Assembly: GCF_003668995.1 (NCBI RefSeq)
Contig: NZ_CP033068.1
Location: 4,774,001-4,838,000, forward strand
Direction: 5' to 3'
DNA: 64,000 bases
Origin: Flavobacterium sp. 140616W15
GTDB taxonomy: Bacteria > Bacteroidota > Bacteroidia > Flavobacteriales > Flavobacteriaceae
Part shown: positions 18,638 to 26,955 of the stretch, piece by piece
Position numbering within the stretch: position 1 is the stretch's first letter
Layout: every line of letters begins with the position of its first letter
Notes under the pieces: generated by a model
What the model was told of the DNA's origin: nothing
Seen by the model: the letters and a program-made list of their open reading frames with translations, nothing else
The model's database searches: none
Made by a program: the position numbers and the translations under genes

Positions 18638-18672
18638 GAAATCTCAAATTATCATCTTGATAGTTTGAGATT
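18638..18672 (+). terminator. terminator behind the EamA gene
   Basis: AAATCTCAAATTATCA (18638-18653) pairs with TGATAGTTTGAGATTT (18657-18672) with one wobble pair and a three-base loop, followed by TTT. Confidence 0.85.
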
Positions 18673-18721
18673 TTTTGTTTGGTGTAAAATGTTGTAAATT
18701 GGGCTGTTAAATAAATTCGTC

Positions 18722-18907
18722 ATGAATGCTAAAAAAGAAAATTCTAAAATAAATAAAGTAGAAGAACCTTCGGTTACTTATGAAGCTTCTCCAGCTAAAT
18801 TTAAGGGAATTGATAGGGCTACTTTTGATTTTGATGAAGAGATGAAAAAGGGATTTACACCTGAGGAGGCAAAAGCCCAGTCTATTAAACGAATACGTCA
18901 ATGGTGA
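18722..18907 (+). CDS. small charged protein of unknown function
   Basis: A 61-residue cytoplasmic-looking protein from ATG 18722. It has a lysine-rich start, then FKGIDRATFDFDEEMKKGF and a C-terminal helix-like EEAKAQSIKRIRQW. No signal peptide, membrane segment or metal motif is visible. Size and charge would suit an antitoxin or a small regulator, but no toxin-like partner is adjacent: the EamA gene lies upstream behind a terminator and the GlpQ-like gene is 116 bases downstream. I do not recognise a family. Confidence 0.6.
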   Translation: MNAKKENSKINKVEEPSVTYEASPAKFKGIDRATFDFDEEMKKGFTPEEAKAQSIKRIRQW

Positions 18908-19023
18908 GGAATAATTTTGAATATTTTGATAGTTTTTTTTAAGTAAAAAAGCATAACTGATGCTTAACTCAGTACTAATATAAATTGATGTAAAATTGTA
19001 TTTATTTGCTAAAAATATAAACT

Positions 19024-20223
19024 ATGAATTCATTTCAAATTTTTAAAAGTACAATTTTCTTAAGCGGTGTAATTTTGTTATTGGCTTGTAATATGAATGA
19101 TGGTAATCAAATTCTCGGAAAAGGGAAATATCCTACTTTAATTGGAGCAAATCCCATTGTGATTGCTCATCGTGGTGCATCAGGTTATTTACCAGAACAT
19201 ACTATTGAGGGATATACTAAAGCTATTGAAATGGGAGCTGATTTTATAGAGCCAGATTTAGTAATGACGAAAGATGGGCAACTTGTAGTGCGCCATGAAC
19301 CAATGTTGTCTGGAACAACAAACGTATCAGAAGTTCCGGCTTTTGCTTCTAAAAAAACGACTAAGAATATTGATGGCGCAATGATAACCGATTGGTTTGT
19401 TTCTGATTTTACTTTAGCAGAAATTAAACAATTAAAAGCAAAACAAGCTTTTGCGGAGCGTTCACAAGAATATAATAATAAATATGCGATTCCAACATTT
19501 GTAGAAGTAATTGCTTTGGCAAAACAAAAATCGAAACTACTAGGTCGTGTAGTAGGGATTTATCCAGAAACAAAACATCCCTCTTTTCATGAGGCTTTGG
19601 GTTTAAAAATTACCGATAAATTATTAGAAATGTTAGCTGTCGAGGGATGGAATAATGTTTCGTCTCCAGTTTATATTCAGTCATTTGAAGTTTCTAATTT
19701 GCAATACATAAGAACTAAATCAAGTGTGAAAACAATTCAGTTGTTAGGTTGTTACGATGTAGCTCTAAATGGAGATTTAGTTTTTGCAGTTCCAGACGGA
19801 GGAATGATTTCTGATGGAAAACCATATGATTGGCACTTAAAAGGCGATACTAGAGATTACGGATTTTTTAGAACTCAGGAAGGTTTAGATTTTGTTAAAA
19901 CCTATGCAACAGGAATTGGTCCGTGGAAGCCATTTATTATTCCGTATAAAGGAGTAGATGCCAATAATGATGGAAAAGCAGACGATATTAATGGAGACGG
20001 AAAAGTTGATGATGCCGATAAAGTAGCGTTGCCACCAACGACTTTAATCTCAGATGCACATAAAAAAGGATTACAAGTGCATGCTTATACGTTCAGAAAT
20101 GAAGGAAAGCGATTGTTGAGTGGCTATAAAAATAATCCAACTTTAGAATATCAGGCTTTTTATAAATTAGGGCTGGATGGCGTGTTTTCCGATTTTACAG
20201 ATACAGCGGTTCAAGCAAGATAA
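19024..20223 (+). CDS. glpQ: glycerophosphodiester phosphodiesterase lipoprotein
   Basis: A 399-residue protein starting with a lipoprotein signal (VILLLAC, lipidated Cys at about residue 22). The body is a GDPD TIM barrel: VIAHRGASGYLPEHT carries the catalytic His and Arg, followed by GADFIEPDLVMTKDGQLVVRHE with metal-binding Glu/Asp and the second catalytic His. An extra loop at about residues 318-338 (DANNDGKADDINGDGKVDD) has two EF-hand-like calcium loops, an insertion seen in periplasmic GlpQ relatives. It should hydrolyse glycerophosphodiesters to glycerol-3-phosphate outside the cytoplasm. No glycerol-3-phosphate transporter gene is adjacent. Confidence 0.92.
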   Translation: MNSFQIFKSTIFLSGVILLLACNMNDGNQILGKGKYPTLIGANPIVIAHRGASGYLPEHTIEGYTKAIEMGADFIEPDLVMTKDGQLVVRHEPMLSGTTNVSEVPAFASKKTTKNIDGAMITDWFVSDFTLAEIKQLKAKQAFAERSQEYNNKYAIPTFVEVIALAKQKSKLLGRVVGIYPETKHPSFHEALGLKITDKLLEMLAVEGWNNVSSPVYIQSFEVSNLQYIRTKSSVKTIQLLGCYDVALNGDLVFAVPDGGMISDGKPYDWHLKGDTRDYGFFRTQEGLDFVKTYATGIGPWKPFIIPYKGVDANNDGKADDINGDGKVDDADKVALPPTTLISDAHKKGLQVHAYTFRNEGKRLLSGYKNNPTLEYQAFYKLGLDGVFSDFTDTAVQAR

Positions 20224-20241
20224 TTTTGCTTTAAGTAATAG

Positions 20242-20277
20242 AAATCCCATACTATCAAATTTGATGGTTTGGGATTT
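20242..20277 (+). terminator. terminator behind the glpQ-like gene
   Basis: The arms 20242-20259 and 20260-20277 form an 18-bp stem with one mismatch, outer part AAATCCCA/TTGGGATTT, followed by a T run. Confidence 0.85.
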
Positions 20278-20298
20278 TTTTTTGTTTTACAGCTTTGT

Positions 20299-20820
20299 TT
20301 ACTGTGGATCGAAAGTTTGAGGGATTTTCCTGTCCTCTTTTTCTTTGTCAAAAGTCCAAGATGTAATCCACCATCTACCTTCGTTGTAATAAAGTTGTAT
20401 GCTATTAATTCCTCTTCGGGCAACAGGACCATTTTTTGCTAATCTAGTTTCATAAGTGCTCCAAACGTGGGCGATATTCCCAAATACGCGAACTTCTCTA
20501 TTTACTTCATTTTCATAAAAGGCAGTTTTTGCAACCATAGTATCGGTTTCTTTATGAAAATCTTTAAGAGGCATTGTGGTTTGTTGCGTTTTGCCAGCAG
20601 TATTTTCTAGCGGAAAAGAATAAATCGCATTTGGGTCATGAAGTGAAAGGTCACGTTCCCATTGTCGTTTTTCTCCAGCTTCTCCCGAAACGGCTTCGTA
20701 AGTAGCTTTTATAATTCCGTTAATAGTAGCTACATCCTCCTTTAAAGGATATTTTTGTGCATTTGAAATTTGTGTAGACATAATAATAGTTAATATGATT
20801 TTTAAAATTACTTTCATCAT
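20299..20820 (-). CDS. exported NTF2-like (SnoaL/DUF4440-type) protein
   Basis: A 173-residue protein with a signal peptide (residues 1-21, ending SNAQ). The remainder has the pattern of the NTF2-like cone fold: an N-terminal helix (INGIIKATYEAVSGE), then FHKETDTMV, a strand with HVWSTYE and the terminal GRWWITSWTFD strand. Proteins of this fold are enzymes or ligand binders of varied function, so no reaction is assigned. The gene is convergent with the glpQ-like gene and lies downstream of the orphan LytTR gene on the same strand with a 113-base gap. Confidence 0.75.
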   Translation of the reverse strand: MMKVILKIILTIIMSTQISNAQKYPLKEDVATINGIIKATYEAVSGEAGEKRQWERDLSLHDPNAIYSFPLENTAGKTQQTTMPLKDFHKETDTMVAKTAFYENEVNREVRVFGNIAHVWSTYETRLAKNGPVARRGINSIQLYYNEGRWWITSWTFDKEKEDRKIPQTFDPQ

Positions 20821-20933
20821 TACTGAATTGTTTAATATTCAGGCAAATGAAAACAAAGTATAAAGCACATGAAACTATTTTATACAAACGTGTGTAAATA
20901 CTACACACACTGTTTGTTTTTTTATGTGGGCGG

Positions 20934-21260
20934 TTATAATATAAATTTATCCAGAGCGGTAGTAAGGCATTCTTTGTAGGTTTTGCCAATGGTAATTTTA
21001 TTTCCTTTGGCCATAATATGATTGTCTTCGATACTATCAATATTGGTTAAATTAACTATCGAAGAATTGTGAACTCTCATAAATTCATTGGGTAATACAT
21101 CTATTAAATCTTTCAGGGATTTGTAATAAGTGTATTTTGTATTATCTACAGTTATTATTTGTACATAATTACCTAAACCAGTAATGACAGCAATAGTATC
21201 AAAGTATAATTTGATTATCTTTTTATCGGTTTTAATGAAGGTAAATTTTTCAGATGTCAT
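20934..21260 (-). CDS. stand-alone LytTR DNA-binding protein
   Basis: A 108-residue protein that consists only of a LytTR DNA-binding domain: IAVITGLGNYVQIITVDN, then YKSLKDLIDVLPNEFMRVHNSSIVN and the terminal GNKITIGKTYKE strand. There is no receiver domain, so it is not a conventional response regulator. Such minimal LytTR proteins occur in Bacteroidota and can be regulated by membrane partners, but no LytTR-associated membrane protein is adjacent here. It lies 24 bases downstream of the DUF4919 gene on the same strand and may be co-transcribed with it. Confidence 0.85.
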   Translation of the reverse strand: MTSEKFTFIKTDKKIIKLYFDTIAVITGLGNYVQIITVDNTKYTYYKSLKDLIDVLPNEFMRVHNSSIVNLTNIDSIEDNHIMAKGNKITIGKTYKECLTTALDKFIL

Positions 21261-21284
21261 TGTTAGTTTTTGGTTTTTACGGTT

Positions 21285-21956
21285 TTAAAATTTAAAACTG
21301 TTTAAACATGGACTTACATCGAAATAAAATCCTTTTATTTTATATTCATTTTCTTTTAAGTCAAGAAAATCATAATGTTCAATTAAGCTTTGACTTCCTC
21401 CAAACTCAAAGCCTAAAGCATTTAGTAGGGCGTATTCATTAGACGTGTTGATAACATAGAAAGCTGTTTCTTTAGTTACGCCGTCTCCAGAGCTTAAAAT
21501 GGTTTCAAATATAATGTTAGTTTTTATGATATTATTTTCGAGCTCTTTTTTACGTTCTAATTTGTCTAAGCAATAAGATTTATAATTTCTTGTTCTTATG
21601 TCAAATGGATTTTCTGATAAAATTAAATTACAAAGTTCAGTTGCTTTTTCGTATTCTTTTTGGGTAAGGTTTTCTTTTTTCTGAAAGTCTTCTAGTTTTT
21701 CGGAATGTTTAGACTTAAAATATGGAGCATATTCTTTTTGAAAAGTATAGCCATAATAGTAATGTCTTTTTTCTTCAAGGGTCATTGTCGAGTCTGCAGC
21801 TTCAAACTTTAATTGTAATTTTGGATAATATAAAGTTGATTTTTTGTCTTTAATAGTGTTCTCAATTTTTTTATAATCAGGAGCTTCAAATTTAAATTCT
21901 TGAGAAAAAATAGTAAAGCAATTAAAAAGTAGAACTAATAGAATTATTCTTTTCAT
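21285..21956 (-). CDS. DUF4919 exported protein
   Basis: From ATG 21956 (MKRIILLVLLFN) the protein has 223 residues with a signal peptide ending at FSQ. An upstream TTG at 22010 lies inside the fabD terminator and is unlikely to be used. The conserved stretch TLYYPKLQLKFEAADSTMT followed by HYYYGYTFQKEYAPY is characteristic of DUF4919, an exported Bacteroidota family without known function, and helical repeats follow (KATELCNLILSENPFDIRTR). The gene is 24 bases before the orphan LytTR gene. Confidence 0.8.
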   Translation of the reverse strand: MKRIILLVLLFNCFTIFSQEFKFEAPDYKKIENTIKDKKSTLYYPKLQLKFEAADSTMTLEEKRHYYYGYTFQKEYAPYFKSKHSEKLEDFQKKENLTQKEYEKATELCNLILSENPFDIRTRNYKSYCLDKLERKKELENNIIKTNIIFETILSSGDGVTKETAFYVINTSNEYALLNALGFEFGGSQSLIEHYDFLDLKENEYKIKGFYFDVSPCLNSFKF

Positions 21957-21995
21957 CGGGAGAGGGTTCAATGTGTGAAACAAAAATATTAAAAA

Positions 21996-22025
21996 AATCC
22001 CCACAAACATATGCCTGTGAGGATT
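21996..22025 (-). terminator. terminator behind fabD
   Basis: AATCCCCACA (21996-22005) pairs with TGTGAGGATT (22016-22025); on the minus strand a seven-T run follows. Confidence 0.8.
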
Positions 22026-22099
22026 CTATTTGTATTGACAATTTTTAGACTGAAAAATTGAAAACTGTGATTGATCTTGATAGCTATCAAGATAAAAAA

Positions 22100-22975
22100 T
22101 TATGCATTTGCAGTAACAGCTTCTTTATCAATTTTACCGATTAAACCAGCTAAAACTTTTCCTGGGCCTACTTCTGTGAATAAAGTAGCACCATCAGCAA
22201 TCATTTGCTGTACAGATTGAGTCCATTTTACAGGAGCTGTAAGCTGAATGATTAAATTCTTTTTTATTTCGTTTGCATCAGAAATGGCACTTGCAGTTAC
22301 GTTTTGATATACTGGACAAATAGGAGTAGAGAAAGTTGTTGCTTCAATCGCAGCAGCTAATTCCTCTCTTGCAGGCTCCATCATTGGTGAGTGAAAAGCA
22401 CCACCAACAGGAAGTATTAAAGCACGTTTAGCGCCAGCGGTTTTCATTGCTTCACAAGCTTTTTCAACAGCAGTTGTTTCGCCCGAAATTACTAATTGTC
22501 CAGGACAGTTATAATTTGCAGCAACTACAATTCCGTCTATTGAAGCGCAAACTTCTTCAACAACATTATCTGCTAATCCTAAAACTGCAGCCATTGTAGA
22601 TGGAGTGATTTCGCATGCTTTTTGCATTGCCAAAGCACGTTGAGAAACTAATTTTAATCCATCTTCAAAAGATAGAGTTCCATTTGCAACCAAAGCAGAA
22701 AATTCTCCTAATGAGTGTCCTGCTACCATTTCTGGTTTGAAATCTTCTCCCAAAGTTTTAGCTAAAATAACCGAATGTAAAAACACTGCAGGTTGAGTTA
22801 CTTTGGTTTCTTTTAGTTCCTCGGCAGTACCTTCGAACATGATATCTGTAATTCTAAAACCTAATATTTCGTTAGCTTTCTCGAATAATTCTTTGGCTAA
22901 AGCCGAATTCTCATATAAGTCTTTACCCATTCCTGTAAACTGTGCTCCTTGACCTGGAAATACGTATGCTTTCAT
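22100..22975 (-). CDS. fabD: malonyl-CoA:ACP transacylase
   Basis: A 291-residue cytoplasmic enzyme that moves malonyl from CoA to acyl carrier protein, priming fatty acid elongation. The start MKAYVFPGQGAQFTGMG is diagnostic. The nucleophile is S88 in GHSLGEFSALVANG and the catalytic His is H195 in GGAFHSPMM; QRALAMQ carries the malonyl-binding Arg. The length is normal. It is transcribed alone, with a candidate promoter upstream and a terminator downstream, and is not clustered with other fab genes in this window. Confidence 0.97.
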   Translation of the reverse strand: MKAYVFPGQGAQFTGMGKDLYENSALAKELFEKANEILGFRITDIMFEGTAEELKETKVTQPAVFLHSVILAKTLGEDFKPEMVAGHSLGEFSALVANGTLSFEDGLKLVSQRALAMQKACEITPSTMAAVLGLADNVVEEVCASIDGIVVAANYNCPGQLVISGETTAVEKACEAMKTAGAKRALILPVGGAFHSPMMEPAREELAAAIEATTFSTPICPVYQNVTASAISDANEIKKNLIIQLTAPVKWTQSVQQMIADGATLFTEVGPGKVLAGLIGKIDKEAVTANA

Positions 22976-23083
22976 TTGTTTTAATTTAAAAATTTAGTGA
23001 TTCTAAAATTGAAAAATTAGTTTCAATTGAAACCCACATTAGAAAAATTTTTCCGATAAAATAAAAAGTGGGTTCCTGACCGC

Positions 23084-23116
23084 CAAAATTAAAACACTTT
23101 TTTGGAAGAAAGGCAA
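23084..23116 (-). promoter_or_regulatory. candidate fabD promoter
   Basis: On the minus strand TTG (23116-23114), 22 bases, then TAATTTTG (23091-23084). The -7 box is an exact match; the spacing is slightly long. Confidence 0.45.
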
Positions 23117-23129
23117 AAATAGTATTTTT

Positions 23130-23492
23130 TTAGCTTGAATAATTCTTAAACATATAAATCCATAGCAATCTCGAAAGTCGGATATTAAAAAAAGAAAAAG
23201 CAATGATTACTACAGCGATAATTGGAATAATTCTTAAATCGAAATTTTTTTCAAAGAAAAACTGAGCAATGCAGTAAGTAGCAATACCTTGTGCAACGGT
23301 TAGTCCATAACTCATGTACATGGCGCCAAAAAAGAAACCAGGTTCTTTCTCGAATTTAAAACCGCATTCACTACATTCTTTGTGCATTTTTGGAAATTTG
23401 AAGGTGAAAAATATATTTTTCTCATCAAGAATTTTTCCTTTGTGACAATTAGGACATTCATTTCGTAAAACGTGGGTGATCATATATGACAT
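23130..23492 (-). CDS. DUF983 zinc-ribbon membrane protein
   Basis: From ATG 23492 (MSYMITHVLRNECPNCHKG) the protein has 120 residues. The N-terminal part has two CxxC pairs (CPNC and CSEC) likely to bind zinc, and the C-terminal half has two membrane segments (GAMYMSYGLTVAQGIATYC and IIPIIAVVIIAFSFF). This is the DUF983 layout, a family of unknown function common in Bacteroidota and Alphaproteobacteria. The frame stays open upstream to 23678, but that part overlaps the divergent AraC gene and is not family-like, so the inner ATG is preferred. Confidence 0.85.
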   Translation of the reverse strand: MSYMITHVLRNECPNCHKGKILDEKNIFFTFKFPKMHKECSECGFKFEKEPGFFFGAMYMSYGLTVAQGIATYCIAQFFFEKNFDLRIIPIIAVVIIAFSFFNIRLSRLLWIYMFKNYSS

Positions 23493-23591
23493 AATTGATT
23501 CATTTTTTATTATATACAAAGATACTTTGCTAGTTTTCAATTCAATTTTTATATCTTCGCTTATTATAGCACAATAAAGACATTTGTAGCC

Positions 23592-24455
23592 GTGAAAAAA
23601 TACCCAATTTATAGTGTTGCCAATTTTAGTTGTAATGATACTAGAAGTGATTTTTATGTAAATTCTTTTACTGAACATTTAAAAACACATAGTTTTGTCG
23701 AAAAACCACATCGCCATGACTCTTATTTAATGGTTTTTTTTACAGCTGGTTCAGGAATTCATGAGATTGATTTTGATAGATTTGATATAAAAGAGGGAAG
23801 TTTGTTTTTGCTTCAGCCTGGGCAGATTCATTTTTGGAGTCTGTCACAAGACGTAGAAGGATTTGTGGTAATCTTTTCTCAGGAAATGTACAATCTGTAT
23901 TTTGGTCAAAAAAAAATCAATGATTATGCTTTTTACAGTTCAATAAATAATAAGCCACAAGTTTATTTCGATGCGAAAGCGACAAAAGGAATTACGCCTT
24001 ATTTTGAATTGCTAATGCGAGAAAGTAAGCAAAAAAACAAATATCAATTGGATAAGATGCTCAACCTATTAGACTCCATCCATATTGAAATCGCAAGAAA
24101 ATATAATGATTCTGAGATCCATGAGGTTCATTCGTATAATGTTAAAATAAAAAAGTTTGAAGCGCTTTTGGAATTGCATTACAAGACAAATAAATCGCCT
24201 TCATTTTACGCACAACAATTGCATATTACTTTAAAGCATCTCAATAGAATATGTAATGATATCTTGAAAAAAACTGCAACAGAAGTAATTACAGATCGTG
24301 TTGTTTTGGAAATAAAAAGAATGTTAATCGATAAGCAACTAGCTGTAAATGAAATTGCAGAAGAAGTTGGCTATGATGATTATTCTTATTTCTCTCGAGT
24401 TTTCAAAAAATACACTAATATGTCACCAACAGAGTTTAGGAATTTGAAGAAATGA
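23592..24455 (+). CDS. AraC-family transcriptional regulator with cupin sensor
   Basis: A 287-residue regulator starting at GTG 23592 (MKKYPIYSVANF). The N-terminal half is a cupin-like sensor: VEKPHRHDSYLMVFFTAGSG with the paired His typical of AraC arabinose-binding-like domains, then LLQPGQIHFW. The C-terminal 100 residues contain two helix-turn-helix motifs ending with the signature DYSYFSRVFKKYTNMSPTEFR. It is divergent from the DUF983 gene with about 100 bases between starts. The inducer and targets are unknown; autoregulation or control of the DUF983 gene is possible from the layout. Confidence 0.92.
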   Translation: MKKYPIYSVANFSCNDTRSDFYVNSFTEHLKTHSFVEKPHRHDSYLMVFFTAGSGIHEIDFDRFDIKEGSLFLLQPGQIHFWSLSQDVEGFVVIFSQEMYNLYFGQKKINDYAFYSSINNKPQVYFDAKATKGITPYFELLMRESKQKNKYQLDKMLNLLDSIHIEIARKYNDSEIHEVHSYNVKIKKFEALLELHYKTNKSPSFYAQQLHITLKHLNRICNDILKKTATEVITDRVVLEIKRMLIDKQLAVNEIAEEVGYDDYSYFSRVFKKYTNMSPTEFRNLKK

Positions 24456-24745
24456 GTTTTTGTGAGAGGTGAGAAGCAAGATGAGAGAAGTAAGATTGGA
24501 ATTGAAAACTAATTGCCCGGCTGTGGTGAGTCGAAGCCTCGTAATAGGAGTAGCTGACCGAATTGCAATCGTAAATCTCATGGTAAATAGAACGCAGATT
24601 AAACAAGTTCACAAAAGTAAAGACACAGATAAAAACAGATTTTTTAACAATAATAAGTAATGGTTGTTAGTGTCATGTTTGTAGAGGTGCACAGTAATGC
24701 GTCTTCATAATATAATTCCACAACTTTGGGAGGCAAAAAAAACAA
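24456..24745. other. intergenic region with dispersed-repeat debris
   Basis: About 290 bases without a supported gene. A 63-codon frame at 24469-24660 has no family-like sequence and covers repeat-like DNA. 24584-24655 (ACGCAGATTAAACAAGTTC, then ACACAGATAAAAACAGATTT) and the hairpin-like piece at 24681-24704 resemble Flavobacterium intergenic repeats. Confidence 0.5.
24681..24704. repeat. short palindromic intergenic repeat, copy 1
   Basis: GTAGAGGTGCACAGTAATGC followed by GTCT resembles an imperfect hairpin of the AGACGCAC/GTGCGTCT type. A related copy is at 34347-34374. Confidence 0.45.
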
Positions 24746-24775
24746 AACCCCATACTTCTTTCAAAGTACAGGGCT
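24746..24775 (-). terminator. terminator behind the YceI gene
   Basis: AACCCCATACT (24746-24756) pairs with AGTACAGGGCT (24765-24775) using some G-T pairs; on the minus strand it is followed by a T-rich tract. Confidence 0.7.
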
Positions 24776-24812
24776 TCTAACCAAATTAAAAGCTAAATTT
24801 ATGATAGGATAA

Positions 24813-25343
24813 TTATTGTTTTGCAAATTGTAGTTCAATGTTCAAGCGAACATCATCGCTTACTAATACGCCACCAGCTTCTATAGCAGAATTCCAGTTT
24901 AATCCCCAATCTTTACGATTGATTTTTCCTGTAATATTCAAGCCGATTTTTGTGTTTCCCCAAGGATCAGTCATGATTCCACTAAATTCTACTGGAAATT
25001 TTACTTCTTTTTCAACACCTCTAATGTTTAATTTACCAGTAAGTTCATAGTTTCCATCATCTATTTTTGTAAAAGAACTTGATTTGAAAGTCATTTTTGG
25101 GCTGTTTTCAATGTCAAAGAAATCGGCACTTCTTAAGTGATTGTCTCTGTCTGTGTTTCCAGTATCGATAGATTTGATATCTGCAGAAAAATTAATCGTT
25201 GCATTCTCGAAGTTATTCTCGTCGCTAATAATAGTTGCTTCGTATTCGTTAAATTTACCTGAAACATTAGTAAACATCATGTGTTTAACTTTAAAACCAA
25301 TTTCTGAGTGAGTTGGGTCAATTGACCATTTTGTAGTTGCCAT
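24813..25343 (-). CDS. YceI-family lipocalin-like protein
   Basis: A 176-residue protein of the YceI family, an eight-stranded barrel that binds isoprenoid-type lipids. It opens WSIDPTHSEIGFKVKHMMF, the standard N-terminal signature, and contains GNTDRDNHLRSADFFD and the C-terminal WGLNWNSAIEAGGVLVSDDV. No signal peptide is visible, so this copy is likely cytoplasmic, unlike E. coli YceI. The neighbouring YjdI-like and pirin genes suggest a stress- or redox-related neighbourhood, though each seems to have its own signals. The ligand is unknown. Confidence 0.93.
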   Translation of the reverse strand: MATTKWSIDPTHSEIGFKVKHMMFTNVSGKFNEYEATIISDENNFENATINFSADIKSIDTGNTDRDNHLRSADFFDIENSPKMTFKSSSFTKIDDGNYELTGKLNIRGVEKEVKFPVEFSGIMTDPWGNTKIGLNITGKINRKDWGLNWNSAIEAGGVLVSDDVRLNIELQFAKQ

Positions 25344-25452
25344 AATTTTTTTGTTTTTATTTAAATAATAATAATTTCATTTTGATAGTACAAAGTTACT
25401 TCGGGAGTATCGTAATCGCACTTAACCTAGATTAAGAAATGACTTTTGTTAT

Positions 25453-25683
25453 TTAGCTTTTGTTATTCAAGTAAAATGTCAAAGCTCCTGAAGGGCATTT
25501 TTTTACTGTCTCTATAATTTTGTCAGTATTCGAATTTTCAGGCTGTATCCATGGTTTTTCTTTGGGATGAAAGACATCAGGATTGTTTTTGACGCAATTT
25601 GCAGAATGAATGCATTTTCCAGATTGCCATACTATGGTTACTTCACCATTGGTATATTCTTTTATTAGGTCGTTTGGATTCAT
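25453..25683 (-). CDS. YjdI-like [Fe-S] mono-cluster protein
   Basis: From ATG 25683 (MNPNDLIKEYTNGEVTIVW) a 76-residue protein of the divergent 4Fe-4S mono-cluster family that includes E. coli YjdI. The cysteines are in GKCIHSANCVKN and KKCPSGAL, with the conserved DVFHPKEKPWIQP segment between them. An upstream frame extension to 25725 is not family-like. It may serve as a small electron carrier; the partner is not known. In many genomes such proteins are fused to or next to CDGSH or acetyltransferase genes, which are not found here. Confidence 0.88.
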   Translation of the reverse strand: MNPNDLIKEYTNGEVTIVWQSGKCIHSANCVKNNPDVFHPKEKPWIQPENSNTDKIIETVKKCPSGALTFYLNNKS

Positions 25684-25780
25684 TATAGGAAGTTTTTGCG
25701 GTTTATTTTGTTTCTGATAGATCAATTAGTCTCATAAAGTTAATCTTTCTTTTGAGTTGTTAGAATGATAATAGAAGAAA

Positions 25781-25821
25781 AATGGGGCTAATAATTTGAA
25801 TTTTAAATTATTAGCCCCATT
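25781..25821 (-). terminator. terminator behind the pirin gene
   Basis: AATGGGGCTAATAATTT (25781-25797) pairs perfectly with AAATTATTAGCCCCATT (25805-25821); on the minus strand a five-T run follows. Confidence 0.85.
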
Positions 25822-25848
25822 GGGAAGATTTGTTTATTATGGTTTGAA

Positions 25849-26565
25849 TTAATAATTCATCGGAATTTCCATTAATAGAAACTCAGTGTCTGTGTTTGCT
25901 TTGATACTTACAGTTTTAAAATCTGTAATTCCAATAGCATCACGAGTGTTTAATTCTTGATCATTTATTGTTACATTTCCTTTTAAGATAAATGCATACA
26001 AGCCATTTCCTTCTTTTTTGATTGAATACTCTGTTGTAGTACCTGCATCAAAATTCCCCATGTGAAACCAAGCATCCTGATGAATCCAAACGCCATCATC
26101 ATCTGGATTTGGAGATAGTACTTGTTGTAATTTATTATGTCTATCTTCTGTGTTTAAAGAAATTTGCTGGTAGCGAGGGGTAACATTACGTTTGTTTGGA
26201 AACAACCAAATTTGTAATAATTTAGTTTGTTTATCTGCATTTGGATTGAATTCGCTATGTTGAATTCCTGTTCCTGCACTCATTACCTGAATATCTCCAT
26301 GTTTGATGATTTCGGTATTCCCCATACTGTCCTTATGTGCTAAATCACCTTCAAGCGGGATGGTAATAATTTCCATATTATCGTGAGGATGTGTACCAAA
26401 GCCCATTCCTGCTGCAATAGTATCATCGTTTAAAACACGAAGCGCTCCAAATTGTATGCGTTCCGAATCGTAATAAGCAGCAAAACTAAAACTGTGGTAA
26501 GCATTTAGCCAGCCGTGATTAGCATTTCCTCTTGTTTCTGCTTTGTGAATTACTATATTTTCCAT
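25849..26565 (-). CDS. pirin family protein
   Basis: A 238-residue bicupin protein. The N-terminal cupin has the pirin metal site: GTHPHDNMEIIT (two His) and GTGIQHSEFN (His and Glu), and the start GNANHGWLNAYHSFSFAAYY is typical of the YhhW/pirin-like group. YhhW has quercetin 2,3-dioxygenase activity in vitro, but the physiological role of bacterial pirins is mostly unknown. The gene starts at ATG 26565 and ends before a strong terminator. It lies upstream of the repeat-rich gap next to the RamB-like regulator. Confidence 0.93.
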   Translation of the reverse strand: MENIVIHKAETRGNANHGWLNAYHSFSFAAYYDSERIQFGALRVLNDDTIAAGMGFGTHPHDNMEIITIPLEGDLAHKDSMGNTEIIKHGDIQVMSAGTGIQHSEFNPNADKQTKLLQIWLFPNKRNVTPRYQQISLNTEDRHNKLQQVLSPNPDDDGVWIHQDAWFHMGNFDAGTTTEYSIKKEGNGLYAFILKGNVTINDQELNTRDAIGITDFKTVSIKANTDTEFLLMEIPMNY

Positions 26566-26765
26566 GATTGTGTGTGTTAATTGTTATTTGATAGTGCAAA
26601 TTTACAACCAAAGGAAAGGGAAAGCACTTAACCTAGATTAAGAAGTGATTTTTTAAGGTTCTTGTTTTTTAGGTTAAAAGTTGCAAAGGTTCAGAGGAAA
26701 ATAGGCTCTGAGTTGCTGAGGTTCTAAGTTACTAAGGTTGTGTTTGAGATAATTATAACGTAACC

Positions 26766-26800
26766 ACAATCTTGTCCTTCTGAGCGGAGTCGAAGAATCA
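26766..26800 (+). repeat. dispersed intergenic repeat, copy 1 (direct)
   Basis: Begins ACAATCTTGTCCTTCTGAGC and ends GGAGTCGAAGAATCA. It differs from copy 2 at three positions over 35 bases. Confidence 0.8.
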
Positions 26801-26882
26801 CCGTCCCTAATTCGACAATGTAGGGAGGTTTTGTATTAGAAAATAAATAGAGTATTTACTCTATTTTATAGCTAATCTAATC

Positions 26883-26917
26883 ACAATCTTGTCATTCTGA
26901 GCGGGGTCGAAGAATTA
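26883..26917 (+). repeat. dispersed intergenic repeat, copy 2 (direct)
   Basis: Begins ACAATCTTGTCATTCTGAGC and ends GGGGTCGAAGAATTA, the same element as at 26766-26800, 117 bases downstream. Confidence 0.8.
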
Positions 26918-26955
26918 TTGCTGTTTAGAAATGTATTGTGTTCGTTTCTCGTGGA

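Noticed and set aside
18722..18907. Antitoxin of a toxin-antitoxin pair
   Set aside because: There is no toxin-like gene beside it and no recognised antitoxin motif; the gene was kept as unknown.
24469..24660. 63-codon ORF after the AraC gene
   Set aside because: The translated text has no family-like segment and the DNA contains dispersed-repeat motifs, so the frame is probably chance.
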